Shown here: positions 1-8,211 of the stretch, one piece after another | Layout of the letters: every line of letters begins with the position of its first letter | How positions within the stretch are numbered: the stretch's first letter is position 1 | Assembly: GCA_031316255.1 (NCBI GenBank) | Contig: JALDQW010000001.1 | Span: 3,443,485 to 3,507,484 of the forward strand | Direction of reading: 5' to 3' | DNA length: 64,000 nucleotides | Source: Nitrosomonas sp. | GTDB lineage: Bacteria > Pseudomonadota > Gammaproteobacteria > Burkholderiales > Nitrosomonadaceae | Notes under the pieces: generated by a model | The model's database searches: none | Told to the model about the DNA's origin: nothing | What the model saw: only the letters and a program-made list of their open reading frames with translations | Program-made: the position numbers and the translations under genes

Positions 1-241
1 TAATCATAAAATCGGTATCGTCGGTCATGGCCTGTTGAATCCTGTCGATTAATGCAGACTCTGCATTGCTCTGAAAAAAAGCAATACGAACCTGATCTTT
101 TTCAGCGACCTGGCTCAAATTTCTGTTAATATCCTGCAACGTCTCATGGCCATATAACTCCGGCTCGCGTGTCCCGAGCAGATTTAAATTAGGCCCATGA
201 ATTACCAGAATGTTTTTCGCACCTGTATTTTCCATGCTCAT
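1..241 (-). CDS. aroQ: 3-dehydroquinate dehydratase type II, N-terminal part (cut by window edge)
   Basis: Type II dehydroquinases convert 3-dehydroquinate to 3-dehydroshikimate in the cytoplasmic shikimate pathway. The visible ~80 residues carry the family's N-terminal signature VIHGPNLNLLGTREPELYG, including the catalytic-loop Arg and Tyr, followed by the expected region with FFQSNAE. The family is about 145 residues, so the C-terminal half lies beyond base 1. Two in-frame ATG codons exist (241 and 235); neither has a clear ribosome binding site, and I took the longer one. Identification is firm; only the exact start is uncertain. Confidence 0.93.
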   Translation of the reverse strand, partial: MSMENTGAKNILVIHGPNLNLLGTREPELYGHETLQDINRNLSQVAEKDQVRIAFFQSNAESALIDRIQQAMTDDTDFMI

Positions 242-282
242 GGAGAATTATTGCATTTTATTGATCAAAAGTACAGTTTTTA

Positions 283-501
283 GTGAAATTAACCGAACTT
301 AACGGCATCCTAAAAAATTTTAAGCACTCAATGGAACACAATGCGATGCAAGACTTTCAGGCAATAGAAAATAACACAATACTTTTAATTGAAGAACGAA
401 GAAATAAAGATGCTGCATTACAAAAGCGGCGGTTTTACTACTCACATCAGTTAACACAATGGACTGTTAAAAACGCCATCGCTGTCGTTGCGGCAAATTA
501 A
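283..501 (+). CDS. Small hypothetical ORF, doubtful
   Basis: A 72-codon frame opens with GTG in the space between the divergent aroQ start and the sppA end. The product is basic and hydrophilic, with no membrane segment, signal peptide or motif that I recognise. No ribosome binding site precedes the GTG, and an internal ATG gives an alternative shorter protein. If this ORF is not real, bases 242-590 form a 349-bp stretch in which I otherwise see only a short direct repeat, AATCATACA, around 512-530. No function is proposed. Confidence 0.25.
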   Translation: MKLTELNGILKNFKHSMEHNAMQDFQAIENNTILLIEERRNKDAALQKRRFYYSHQLTQWTVKNAIAVVAAN

Positions 502-590
502 GCAGATTAAAAGAATCATACAGAATCATACAGGGGCTTACTTTATTTGACTAGGAGGCTGTCCGCTTCCCTATCTCGCCCCTGTTCAAT

Positions 591-1541
591 TTATCTCAGA
601 CTCCAACTGTTATCAGTCAGCATCCTCAAAGAAATTTCACTAAACCGTTTGGTAAAACGGTCAAACAAGCCTTCACGCGCCGAATAATTGACAATATTCT
701 CAGCTTTTATCACTTCGCGTGCAACATATTCGGCACTGCCCATTGCATCGGCCAGGCCCAATTCAATACTTTTTTGACCGGTCCATATCACGCCACTGTA
801 AATTTCCGGCGCGTCTTTCAAACGATCCCCCCGACCCTGCTGCACGACACGAATAAATTGCTCATGTATCTCGCCAAGCATGCTTGTTGCATGTTCACGC
901 TGTCTCGGATCCAGTGGCGCAAAAGGATCCAGAAAATTTTTATGTTCCCCCGCGGTGAGCAAGCGTCTTTCAATACCGAGTTTTTCCATGGTTCCAGTGA
1001 AACCGAAGCCATCCATCAGCACGCCGATTGAGCCGACAAGGCTCGCCTTGTCAACAAAAATTTTATCCGCCGCAGCTGCAATATAATAACCGCCCGAGGC
1101 ACAAACGTCACCGATTACCGCATACAATGGAATATCAGGATATTTCGCACGTAACCGGCGTATTTCGTCATTAATATAACCGGCTTGCACGGGAGTGCCG
1201 CCAGGACTGTTAATACGCAAAATAACACCCTCGGTGCCGCTATCCTTAAATGCCGATCTCAGGCTTGAATTAATATTATCCGCATTATTGATACTGTCCG
1301 GCGTAATCATGCCATTCACTTCAATTAACGCCGTGTGTTTATCCGAAATTCTAACAGCCGAATCCCCAAACCAATCTGTCGCTGCAAACAGAATCAAAAA
1401 CAGATATATAAAAGTCAGCGACTTGAAAAATATACCCCACACTCGGGTTCGCCGTTGTTCGCGCAACGCAGCAAACGCAAGCCCCTCTATTAACTGCCTT
1501 TCCCACTCCGGGTTAACAGGTTTTTTTTCTTCATCGGCCAT
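591..1541 (-). CDS. sppA: S49 family signal peptide peptidase SppA
   Basis: SppA is a membrane-bound serine protease that degrades cleaved signal peptides, facing the periplasm. The 316-residue protein has one membrane segment at about 38-55 and a ClpP-like S49 domain. The catalytic serine is Ser149 in CASGGYY and the general-base lysine is Lys201 in TAGEHKNFLDPF. At this length it is the short single-domain form (about 300 residues), not the ~600-residue duplicated E. coli form. The ATG at 1541 is preceded by a GGATGG sequence. It stands alone, with an AT-rich 238-bp spacer to the divergent EVE gene. Confidence 0.93.
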   Translation of the reverse strand: MADEEKKPVNPEWERQLIEGLAFAALREQRRTRVWGIFFKSLTFIYLFLILFAATDWFGDSAVRISDKHTALIEVNGMITPDSINNADNINSSLRSAFKDSGTEGVILRINSPGGTPVQAGYINDEIRRLRAKYPDIPLYAVIGDVCASGGYYIAAAADKIFVDKASLVGSIGVLMDGFGFTGTMEKLGIERRLLTAGEHKNFLDPFAPLDPRQREHATSMLGEIHEQFIRVVQQGRGDRLKDAPEIYSGVIWTGQKSIELGLADAMGSAEYVAREVIKAENIVNYSAREGLFDRFTKRFSEISLRMLTDNSWSLR

Positions 1542-1779
1542 AAACTTTTATCCATCCATATATCAAAAATCAGAAAGTTGAACAATTAATTGAGTATTTT
1601 AAATCAATTAAAACGCTATTATAGAGAACGGAAAAACAAATTAAATTTCTTTTTAACTTGCTTTTACATGCTTGTTTTAGAAACCATCAAACAGCCAAGC
1701 AAATCGATATTTTACAAAATACGCAATTTATTCGCTGTAGAATAGTCTATTTAACCTGCACAGTCTTCTCATAATTCAA

Positions 1780-2241
1780 ATGCGCTACTGGCTGATGAAA
1801 TCAGAGCCTTATAAATTCAGCATCGATGATTTGGCTGCCTTGCCTGACCAGACAACTGCCTGGGATGGCGTGCGTAACTACCAGGCGCGTAATTTTATGT
1901 GGAAACAAATGCAAGTCGGCGACCAAGCATTTTTTTATCATTCCTGCTGCGCGCAACCCGGAATCACCGGTATTGCGGAAGTAACCAAATCCGCCTATCC
2001 GGATACCACGCAATTTGATCCCAAAAACAGATATTATGATCCCAAAGCAAGCCACGACAATCCGCGCTGGTTTAACGTTGAAATCACACTCAGAAAAAAA
2101 ACACGTTTATTGTCCATTAAAGAATTACGCCAATACCCGGAACTCCAACGCATGCGTGTGCTGCAGACAGGCAACCGTCTATCCATCACCCCTGTCGATC
2201 CGGATGAGTGGAAATTCATTCTAGACCGTTTACAAGCCTGA
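1780..2241 (+). CDS. EVE domain-containing protein
   Basis: The 153 residues match the EVE (PUA-like) fold across their whole length: the N-terminal MRYWLMKSEP, then WDGVRNYQARN, and later GDQAFFYHS and GITGIAEV. EVE proteins are small soluble modules proposed to bind modified bases in nucleic acids; the YTH-related human homologue is THYN1. The cellular role in bacteria is not settled. The gene sits 10 bp upstream of the TauE permease and is probably co-transcribed with it, although nothing links their functions. Confidence 0.9.
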   Translation: MRYWLMKSEPYKFSIDDLAALPDQTTAWDGVRNYQARNFMWKQMQVGDQAFFYHSCCAQPGITGIAEVTKSAYPDTTQFDPKNRYYDPKASHDNPRWFNVEITLRKKTRLLSIKELRQYPELQRMRVLQTGNRLSITPVDPDEWKFILDRLQA

Positions 2242-2251
2242 TTTCCACACT

Positions 2252-3082
2252 ATGGAATGGTGGTTCATATATGTGCTGTTGGGTGCTATTGTCGGATTCT
2301 TCGCCGGATTACTCGGCATCGGCGGCGGACTCATCATCGTTCCGGCATTAACATTCATATTTACCGCGCAAGATTTTCCACCGGATCGCATTCTGCATCT
2401 CGCACTGGGCACAACCATGGCCACCATTATTTTCACTTCCGCAACCAGTTTATACACGCATCACAGACATGCCGCCGTCGACTGGAATATCTTCAAATAC
2501 ATGACACCCGGCATTGTCATTGGCACGCTAAGCGGCACCATACTGGCAGGAACGCTTTCCAGTATGGTGCTGCGCATTATTTTTGTTCTGTTTATCTTTT
2601 ACGCTGCAACAAACATGTTGCTAAAACTTTTCTCAAAACCAGGATCGAAATCGGATTTAAGTCCAGAGTCTTATCCCACACTTCCCGGAAAACCCGGGCT
2701 TTTTGCTGCTGGCGGCATAATTGGCGCTGTATCCAGCCTCGTCGCCATTGGCGGTGGAATTTTGACAGTGCCTTTCCTGACGATGTGCAATATCAAACTT
2801 AAGCATGCCATCGGCACAGCCGCCGCCATCGGTTTTCCCATTGCCGTCGCCGGCACGACCGGATATATTCTGAACGGTCTCACACAATCAGGCGCTCTAC
2901 CGGATTTCAGCCTGGGCTATGTCTATCTGCCCGCCTTGGGCTGGTTGATATTGGCCAGCATGCTTACGGCGCCGCTCGGTGCAAAAACAACACATTCAAC
3001 ACAAACCGCCACGCTCAGAAAAATATTTGTCGTGCTGCTCTACTTTTTGGCGGTTAAAATGCTGCTGGATTTATTCAATTAA
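2252..3082 (+). CDS. TauE/SafE family sulfite exporter-like permease
   Basis: TauE/SafE (DUF81) proteins are inner-membrane permeases linked to export of sulfite, sulfoacetate or related organic anions; the substrate here cannot be read from sequence. The 276-residue protein has about eight hydrophobic segments and the two internally repeated glycine-rich family motifs, GLLGIGGGLIIVPAL near the N terminus and VAIGGGILTVPFL in the second half. It follows the EVE gene by 10 bp. The next gene, umuD, starts after a 95-bp spacer that carries its own promoter-like and operator-like sequence. Confidence 0.88.
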   Translation: MEWWFIYVLLGAIVGFFAGLLGIGGGLIIVPALTFIFTAQDFPPDRILHLALGTTMATIIFTSATSLYTHHRHAAVDWNIFKYMTPGIVIGTLSGTILAGTLSSMVLRIIFVLFIFYAATNMLLKLFSKPGSKSDLSPESYPTLPGKPGLFAAGGIIGAVSSLVAIGGGILTVPFLTMCNIKLKHAIGTAAAIGFPIAVAGTTGYILNGLTQSGALPDFSLGYVYLPALGWLILASMLTAPLGAKTTHSTQTATLRKIFVVLLYFLAVKMLLDLFN

Positions 3083-3115
3083 AAACCAGAACATATCATT
3101 GTAACAACAAAAATT

Positions 3116-3144
3116 TTGACTAAAACCTCCATTTAATTTAATCT
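3116..3144 (+). promoter_or_regulatory. Candidate sigma-70 promoter of umuDC
   Basis: TTGACT at 3116-3121 matches the -35 consensus in five of six bases. Exactly 17 bp downstream lies TAATCT (3139-3144), a weak -10 element. The left operator-like dyad starts at the first base of this -10, so a protein bound there would block polymerase. This is read from sequence only; the weak -10 lowers confidence. Confidence 0.4.
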
Positions 3145-3171
3145 TGATTACTGTGTCAATAATCAAGATTA
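3139..3171. promoter_or_regulatory. Paired 12-bp dyads, candidate operator of umuDC
   Basis: TAATCTTGATTA (3139-3150) and TAATCAAGATTA (3160-3171) are perfect reverse complements separated by 9 bp. Each is itself a dyad of the form TAATC-NN-GATTA. The two sites are offset by 21 bp, two helical turns, so two bound dimers would lie on the same DNA face. The right site ends 6 bp before the umuD ATG. There is no beta/gammaproteobacterial LexA box (CTGT-N8-ACAG) in the spacer. The binding protein is unknown; UmuD itself is a candidate (inference). Confidence 0.6.
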
Positions 3172-3177
3172 TTCGTT

Positions 3178-3756
3178 ATGAAACAACCAAACTGGGGCGG
3201 GCAACGTGCGGGCGCGGGCAGAAAACGTACTGCGGAACCAACGGTTACCGTGCGTGTACCTGCCAGCAGCAAGGAAGCCATTATACAGTGGGTGCAGCAA
3301 CTCAAGGCTGCGCCGGCGGTACGCACCCCTGTATGGATGAAAGTGATTCAACTTGCACAACACTCGGCGCCGCAATCATTTCCGCGCATGAGTCATTCGG
3401 TGCGCGCCGGTTTTCCGTCACCGGCGGATGATTATGTGGAAAAACGCATTGATCTGAACGAGGAACTCATCCAGCATCGCGAAGCTACTTTTTTCCTGCG
3501 CGTCAGAGGACATTCCATGATCAATGCCGGTATCGATGATGGCGACGAACTGATTGTCGATCGCGCGATCACGCCCGAGCATAACCACATTGTCGTTGCT
3601 GCAGTGGATGGTGAATTAACGGTTAAACGGTTTTACCGGCGCAATGGCGTTGTTAAATTGATTGCGGAAAACCCGCACTACCCGGATATCGAATTCAAGA
3701 ACGAACAGGAAATGATGATATGGGGCGTGGTCACCCGGGTGATTAAATCGGTATGA
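3178..3756 (+). CDS. umuD: UmuD-like self-cleaving polymerase V subunit with N-terminal extension
   Basis: UmuD is a LexA-like protein whose RecA-stimulated self-cleavage yields UmuD', the partner of UmuC in translesion polymerase V. The C-terminal part (about 72-192) has the full S24 machinery: cleavage site Ala77-Gly78 in RAGFPSPADD, nucleophile Ser113 in RGHSM, and Lys150 in GELTVKRF. Usual UmuD is about 140 residues; this one has 192. The extra ~55 N-terminal residues begin with GGQRAGAGRK, a basic arm, followed by TVTVRVPAS and two predicted helices, a pattern resembling a ribbon-helix-helix DNA-binding unit (inference). Enlarged UmuD proteins such as Acinetobacter UmuDAb act as repressors. 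The gene overlaps umuC by ATGA. No strong ribosome binding site is seen. Confidence 0.9.
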   Translation: MKQPNWGGQRAGAGRKRTAEPTVTVRVPASSKEAIIQWVQQLKAAPAVRTPVWMKVIQLAQHSAPQSFPRMSHSVRAGFPSPADDYVEKRIDLNEELIQHREATFFLRVRGHSMINAGIDDGDELIVDRAITPEHNHIVVAAVDGELTVKRFYRRNGVVKLIAENPHYPDIEFKNEQEMMIWGVVTRVIKSV

Positions 3757-5048
3757 GCATATTTGCACTGGTTGATGGCAACAACTTTTATGTGTCCTGC
3801 GAACGGGTTTTCAATCCCTATCTGATTGGCAAACCTGTCGTTGTATTATCCAATAATGACGGGTGTGCAGTCGCACGCTCCGAGGAAGCCAAAGCGCTTG
3901 GCATCAAAATGGGCGTACCCTGGTTTCAGGTACAGTCGCTGGCCCAAAAACATGGGGTTATCGCATTGTCATCGAACTATGCACTCTACGCCGACATGAG
4001 TAACCGCATGATGACCCTGCTGGGACATTTTGCTCCACACCAGGAAATTTATTCCATAGACGAGTGTTTTCTTGGCCTGAATCCTGGTCTTGGCGGTTTG
4101 AATACGAACCTCACCGCGCACGGTCAGGCAATTCGTCAACGCATTAAACGCTGGCTTGGGCTGCCGGTCTGTGTCGGTATCGGCCCAACCAAAACCCTGG
4201 CAAAAATGGCTAACCATATCGCCAAAACACAGCCATACTGGCAGGGCGTCTGCGATCTGAGCATCTTATCTGAGACAATGCTAGACGATCTCCTGGCTGC
4301 CATTGAAGTCGGAGAAGTCTGGGGAATCGGCCGCCGTATCCGGGAAAAACTGAACAATCTGAATATCAACACTGCTTTGGCGCTTAAACAGGCAGACGCC
4401 GATTTTATCGGCCGCATGTTTTCAGTGACCGCAAAGCGCACTGTCATGGAATTGCGCGGCATTTCCATCCTGCAACTCGACGAAACGACTTCAGGCAAGA
4501 AACAGATCCTGTGCAGCCGTTCTTTTGGCACGCCCGTCACACACTACACCGATCTCCAGGAAGCAGTCACCAGTTATATTATCCGGGCAGCAGAGAAATT
4601 GCGCTGCCAGTCTTCACTCGCCCATGCTGTTCATGTCTATATTCGCACCAACCCGCATCGCAAAAGAGACGCACAGTATCAACAAGGCACAACGGTTACA
4701 TTAAGCGAGTCTGCCTGTGATACGACCAAACTCTTACAAGCAGCGCTATGGGGTTTGAAACGCATCTACAGGCCGGGTTACCGTTATGACAAGGCTGGCG
4801 TTATATTAATGAATCTGATACCTGCAGGTATGCGGCAGACTGCGTTGTTTACAAACGACATGGCCAACGCAGCAAACAAAGCCCAGTCACTCACGGAAAC
4901 AATCGATTTAATCAATCGAAGAATGGGAAAAGACACCCTGTCTCTCGCAGGAGCAGGAATAGTGAAAAACTGGCATATGAAACGAAGACACAAATCGCCC
5001 TGCTATACGACTGTATGGAAGGAATTAGCAATAGCACACTGTCATTGA
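3753..5048 (+). CDS. umuC: DNA polymerase V catalytic subunit UmuC
   Basis: This Y-family polymerase carries out error-prone translesion synthesis with UmuD' and RecA. The 431-residue protein starts with the metal-binding motif FALVDGNNFYVSCERVF (Asp8) and has the second catalytic acidic pair in YSIDECF, then the helix-hairpin-helix region VWGIGRRIREKL and the C-terminal little-finger domain. Length matches UmuC (about 422). Its ATG overlaps the umuD stop, which implies translational coupling. It looks intact, so the operon should be functional. Confidence 0.95.
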   Translation: MSIFALVDGNNFYVSCERVFNPYLIGKPVVVLSNNDGCAVARSEEAKALGIKMGVPWFQVQSLAQKHGVIALSSNYALYADMSNRMMTLLGHFAPHQEIYSIDECFLGLNPGLGGLNTNLTAHGQAIRQRIKRWLGLPVCVGIGPTKTLAKMANHIAKTQPYWQGVCDLSILSETMLDDLLAAIEVGEVWGIGRRIREKLNNLNINTALALKQADADFIGRMFSVTAKRTVMELRGISILQLDETTSGKKQILCSRSFGTPVTHYTDLQEAVTSYIIRAAEKLRCQSSLAHAVHVYIRTNPHRKRDAQYQQGTTVTLSESACDTTKLLQAALWGLKRIYRPGYRYDKAGVILMNLIPAGMRQTALFTNDMANAANKAQSLTETIDLINRRMGKDTLSLAGAGIVKNWHMKRRHKSPCYTTVWKELAIAHCH

Positions 5049-5122
5049 CTGGTCGTGCAAAAATGGGTGCGCCGGGACTAAATCAAACCTGGTTACACTC
5101 AATCGATCCGGACGGAATCCGC

Positions 5123-6271
5123 TCAAACAGACTCATCATCACGAAAACGCTGCTGAATTTCCAGTATCTTGTCGGGATTCTTTAACAAAGCATTTACACA
5201 ATCACGATCGAGTTTGGTATTGGACAGTTGTTTGAGCAATGCAAACGCTTTTTCGTTACTCCAGGACACTTTATAGGCACGGCGCGAAGTTAACGCGTCA
5301 AACACATCGGCAACAGCACTGATACGCGCTTCAATCGGAATTTCATCTCCCTTGAGCCCTTTAGGATAACCACTGCCATCAACAGCTTCATGATGATATT
5401 CAGCAATGTTCCGCATGATATTTACATGGCCCAATGCATACAAACTGAAATCTTCAAGAATGGCATCAATAATTTCACGGCCTTTTCCAGGATGCGTCTT
5501 CATGATATCAAATTCTTCGTCATTCAGTTTCCCAGGTTTACGCAAAATACTGTCTGGAATACCGATTTTGCCAACATCATGCAGCGGTGAAAACAAAAAG
5601 ATATGTTCAATCTGCTCATCACTGATATTGTAGTCAGCAGCAATCTCACGTGCGATGAGACGCGCATAATGAGCGGTACGATCAATATGCATGCCCGTTT
5701 CAACATCGCGGTAATGCGTCATGCTGCGCGTGGCCTGCACTGCAGACACGAGTGTTCGAATCGCCGTTAATTCATTGATCACCATCAGTGCAATCAAATG
5801 ACCATAGATGTCAATCTGACGCAACACCTTGGGTGTGAATGGATGCTCTTCAAAGGAATTGAAAAACAGAAAACCGACGAAAGCGCCGCTTTGATACAGC
5901 GGCATGGTATAACTGGCTTTATAGCCTTTGGCAGCAATCCGTTTGGTGTGCTCATGTTTGCCCTTGGAAAAAATATCCAAATCTTGCACCAGACGAGGAC
6001 GCCGATGTTCTATGATATCGCGTAATGAAGGTGCTGCACTGAGTGGCGCCTCATAGGTTACAACAGGATTATCATTACCTTCTGTACTATGCGCATAGGT
6101 CTTGAGCATCTCGGTTTGCTCATCATAAAGCGCGATAGCCAGACGGCTCACAAAAGGAAAATCCTGAAGAATAATTTGGTGGATAAAACTTAATTTATCG
6201 GATAGCGGAATATCCTCATGCAGTCGGGCAAGCGTATCTTGGTGGGCAAATAAATCTTCTTTCTGTTGCAA
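5123..6271 (-). CDS. GAF and HD-GYP domain protein, probable c-di-GMP phosphodiesterase
   Basis: HD-GYP proteins hydrolyse cyclic di-GMP and commonly control motility and biofilm formation. Residues about 20-175 form a GAF-like sensor; the rest is an HD-GYP domain with HDVGKIGIPD, a conserved HP in KTHPGKGREI, HHEAVDGSGYPKG (the GYP motif) and DVFDALTSRRAYK. All expected metal ligands appear present, so activity is likely. The frame opens with TTG at 6271, with AAGGA 11 bp upstream; no nearby in-frame ATG exists, so the start is uncertain. It lies just before fliE on the same strand, consistent with a motility role (inference). Confidence 0.88.
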   Translation of the reverse strand: MQQKEDLFAHQDTLARLHEDIPLSDKLSFIHQIILQDFPFVSRLAIALYDEQTEMLKTYAHSTEGNDNPVVTYEAPLSAAPSLRDIIEHRRPRLVQDLDIFSKGKHEHTKRIAAKGYKASYTMPLYQSGAFVGFLFFNSFEEHPFTPKVLRQIDIYGHLIALMVINELTAIRTLVSAVQATRSMTHYRDVETGMHIDRTAHYARLIAREIAADYNISDEQIEHIFLFSPLHDVGKIGIPDSILRKPGKLNDEEFDIMKTHPGKGREIIDAILEDFSLYALGHVNIMRNIAEYHHEAVDGSGYPKGLKGDEIPIEARISAVADVFDALTSRRAYKVSWSNEKAFALLKQLSNTKLDRDCVNALLKNPDKILEIQQRFRDDESV

Positions 6272-6445
6272 AATTAAAGCATCCTTTTTTAAACTTCAAA
6301 TCACCCAGCTCGTTTCACCCGTAACAAACAGCTAAGAAAATGAAGAAACGGAAGCAAATAGTGCAAACATGACTTTTATTTGAGAAAAATACGTATTGAA
6401 ATGGCAGAAAATTGAGCAAATTATGACAGATATACTTATAAGCAG

Positions 6446-6769
6446 TTAAACCTGCATATTCATGATTTCCTGGTAGGCTGTAACCAGTTTATTACGGACT
6501 TGCACCATAGACTGGAAAGACACATTGGCCTTTTGTAGAGAAACCATCACCTCATGTAGATCTGTATTGGATTCACCACTCACAAATTCTCTACTTAACT
6601 GGCCTGCTGCCTGCTGCGTATCGTTCACTTTATCTATCGCGGCTTTCAATGTATCACCAAAATCAACCTTGGCCGCTTCATCAACTGCTCCCTGTTTCTT
6701 TTCACCGGAAGCAAGCGCCGAAGTTGCTTGCAATTGCGCAAGTATATTATCGATTCCAGATCTGTCCAT
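6446..6769 (-). CDS. fliE: Flagellar hook-basal body protein FliE
   Basis: FliE links the MS ring to the proximal rod and is needed to start export of rod proteins. At 107 residues it has the family size. The C-terminal half shows the family pattern, with [21 protein letters not shown] followed closely by [17 protein letters not shown] at the C terminus. It is on the minus strand, downstream of the two-component genes, and is divergent from fliF, which normally follows it; the regulatory pair lies between them. Confidence 0.94.
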   Translation of the reverse strand: MDRSGIDNILAQLQATSALASGEKKQGAVDEAAKVDFGDTLKAAIDKVNDTQQAAGQLSREFVSGESNTDLHEVMVSLQKANVSFQSMVQVRNKLVTAYQEIMNMQV

Positions 6770-6883
6770 AATTAGAATCCATTACCAGAAAATCAATCCG
6801 TAAAATAATTACAAAAAATCATAACAGTGCAAACGACTAATCATACAGCAAAATCATTAAACCAACTCAAGTAAATAATTGGC

Positions 6884-8200
6884 TTAAAACACATTGTCTC
6901 GATATTGCTGTAATTTATAGCGCAGCGTTCGCTCCGATATGCCTAGCCTTTGAACGGCTAATTTACGAGAACCATTAACCGCCTCTAGTGTCTCCAGAAT
7001 ATGCTTTTTTTCAAGCGCCCTCATATCCAGCGCCGTTGATTTAACAGACACATCACCTTGCAGCGAATTAGCATCAGTTTCCGGCAAACAAATATGTTCG
7101 GCCTCAATAGTATTTGTTGCCAATATCATAGCGCGTTGCATCACATTCTCAAGTTCCCTGACATTACCCGGCCACTGATAGTGTTTTAGCTTTAAAATTG
7201 CTTCCGTTGACAATTCTTGCACAAAGGATTGCCCGGAATCTTCATTGCCCGCCTTCAGAAAATGCTGCGCCAGTGGCTCGATATCTTGAGGCCGTTCTCT
7301 AAGCGCGGGAACTTCAATCGGAAAAACATTCAACCGGTAATATAAATCTTCTCTGAACTTGCCGCTTTTTACTGCTGCAAGCATATCTCGGTTTGACGTT
7401 GCCAGAAGCCGGAAATCAAGTTTAATGACTTTATGCCCGCCAACTCGCTCAACCTCTCTTTCCTGCAAAACACGAAGCAATTTTGCTTGGAGCTCCAACG
7501 GCATTTCGGAAATTTCATCGAGTAGCAAGGTTCCGCCCTCAGCCTGTTCAAATTTACCGGGTTGCGCCTGGGTTGCGCCCGTAAAAGCGCCTTTCTCATA
7601 GCCAAAAAGTGTTGCTTCCAGAAGATTTTCAGGAATCGCAGCGCAATTGATAGCGACAAAAGAATTTTCCGAACGACTTGAATACTGATGAATAAAACGG
7701 GCAACCACTTCTTTCCCACTGCCGCTTTCTCCAGTAAGCATAACAGTAGCAGACGATTTGGCAACGCGCTTTGCCAGCGACAACAAAGCACGCATACGCG
7801 GATCTTTAGCGATCAAACGACTATCGTCTTCGGAACATGTCAACGTATATTGCTCGATATACGTTAACAAACTATTTGGTTCAAAAGGTTTGAGCAAGTA
7901 ATCGCAGGCGCCACTGCGCATCGCTGCGATTGCCAGATCAATTTCTCCATAGGCCGTCATTAGCAATACCGGCATATCTGGATTAAACGCCTTAATTTTT
8001 TGCAGCAATGCAATGCCATCAACAGGTTTCATTTGGACATCGCTCACCACCATGCCAACCTCGTTTTCTTGCAACAAAGCCATAGCTCCAATGCCATCAG
8101 AAGCAGCAAGCGATTGATATCCCGCCAATTTTATCGTAGTACAGACTGCTTCAAGCAAGTCTTGATCATCTTCCACAACCAGAACAGGTAATTTTTTCAT
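6884..8200 (-). CDS. fleR: Sigma-54-dependent flagellar response regulator (FleR/FlrC type)
   Basis: This enhancer-binding protein is expected to activate sigma-54 promoters of mid-class flagellar genes. The 438 residues comprise a receiver domain (about 1-120, phospho-acceptor Asp54 in VVSDVQM), an AAA+ domain with Walker A GESGSGKE, the sigma-54 contact loop GAFTGA and Walker B GGTLLLDEI, and a Fis-type helix-turn-helix ending SERTLRYKLQQY. It lies 11 bp downstream of the kinase gene and 114 bp upstream of fliE, so the three probably form one regulon unit. The flagellar assignment rests on this context; by sequence alone it is an NtrC-family regulator. Confidence 0.9.
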   Translation of the reverse strand: MKKLPVLVVEDDQDLLEAVCTTIKLAGYQSLAASDGIGAMALLQENEVGMVVSDVQMKPVDGIALLQKIKAFNPDMPVLLMTAYGEIDLAIAAMRSGACDYLLKPFEPNSLLTYIEQYTLTCSEDDSRLIAKDPRMRALLSLAKRVAKSSATVMLTGESGSGKEVVARFIHQYSSRSENSFVAINCAAIPENLLEATLFGYEKGAFTGATQAQPGKFEQAEGGTLLLDEISEMPLELQAKLLRVLQEREVERVGGHKVIKLDFRLLATSNRDMLAAVKSGKFREDLYYRLNVFPIEVPALRERPQDIEPLAQHFLKAGNEDSGQSFVQELSTEAILKLKHYQWPGNVRELENVMQRAMILATNTIEAEHICLPETDANSLQGDVSVKSTALDMRALEKKHILETLEAVNGSRKLAVQRLGISERTLRYKLQQYRDNVF

Positions 8201-8211
8201 CGCGTTAGTCT

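Noticed and set aside
1542..1779. Possible 6S or other small RNA upstream of the EVE gene
   Set aside because: The spacer is AT-rich with no long stem or recognisable conserved elements.
3083..3177. LexA box upstream of umuD
   Set aside because: CTGT occurs at 3151-3154 but no ACAG lies 8 bp after it, and the main dyads have an unrelated sequence.
6770..6883. Sigma-54 promoter of fliE
   Set aside because: TGG and TTTGC are present on the minus strand but GG and GC are 12 rather than 10 bp apart.
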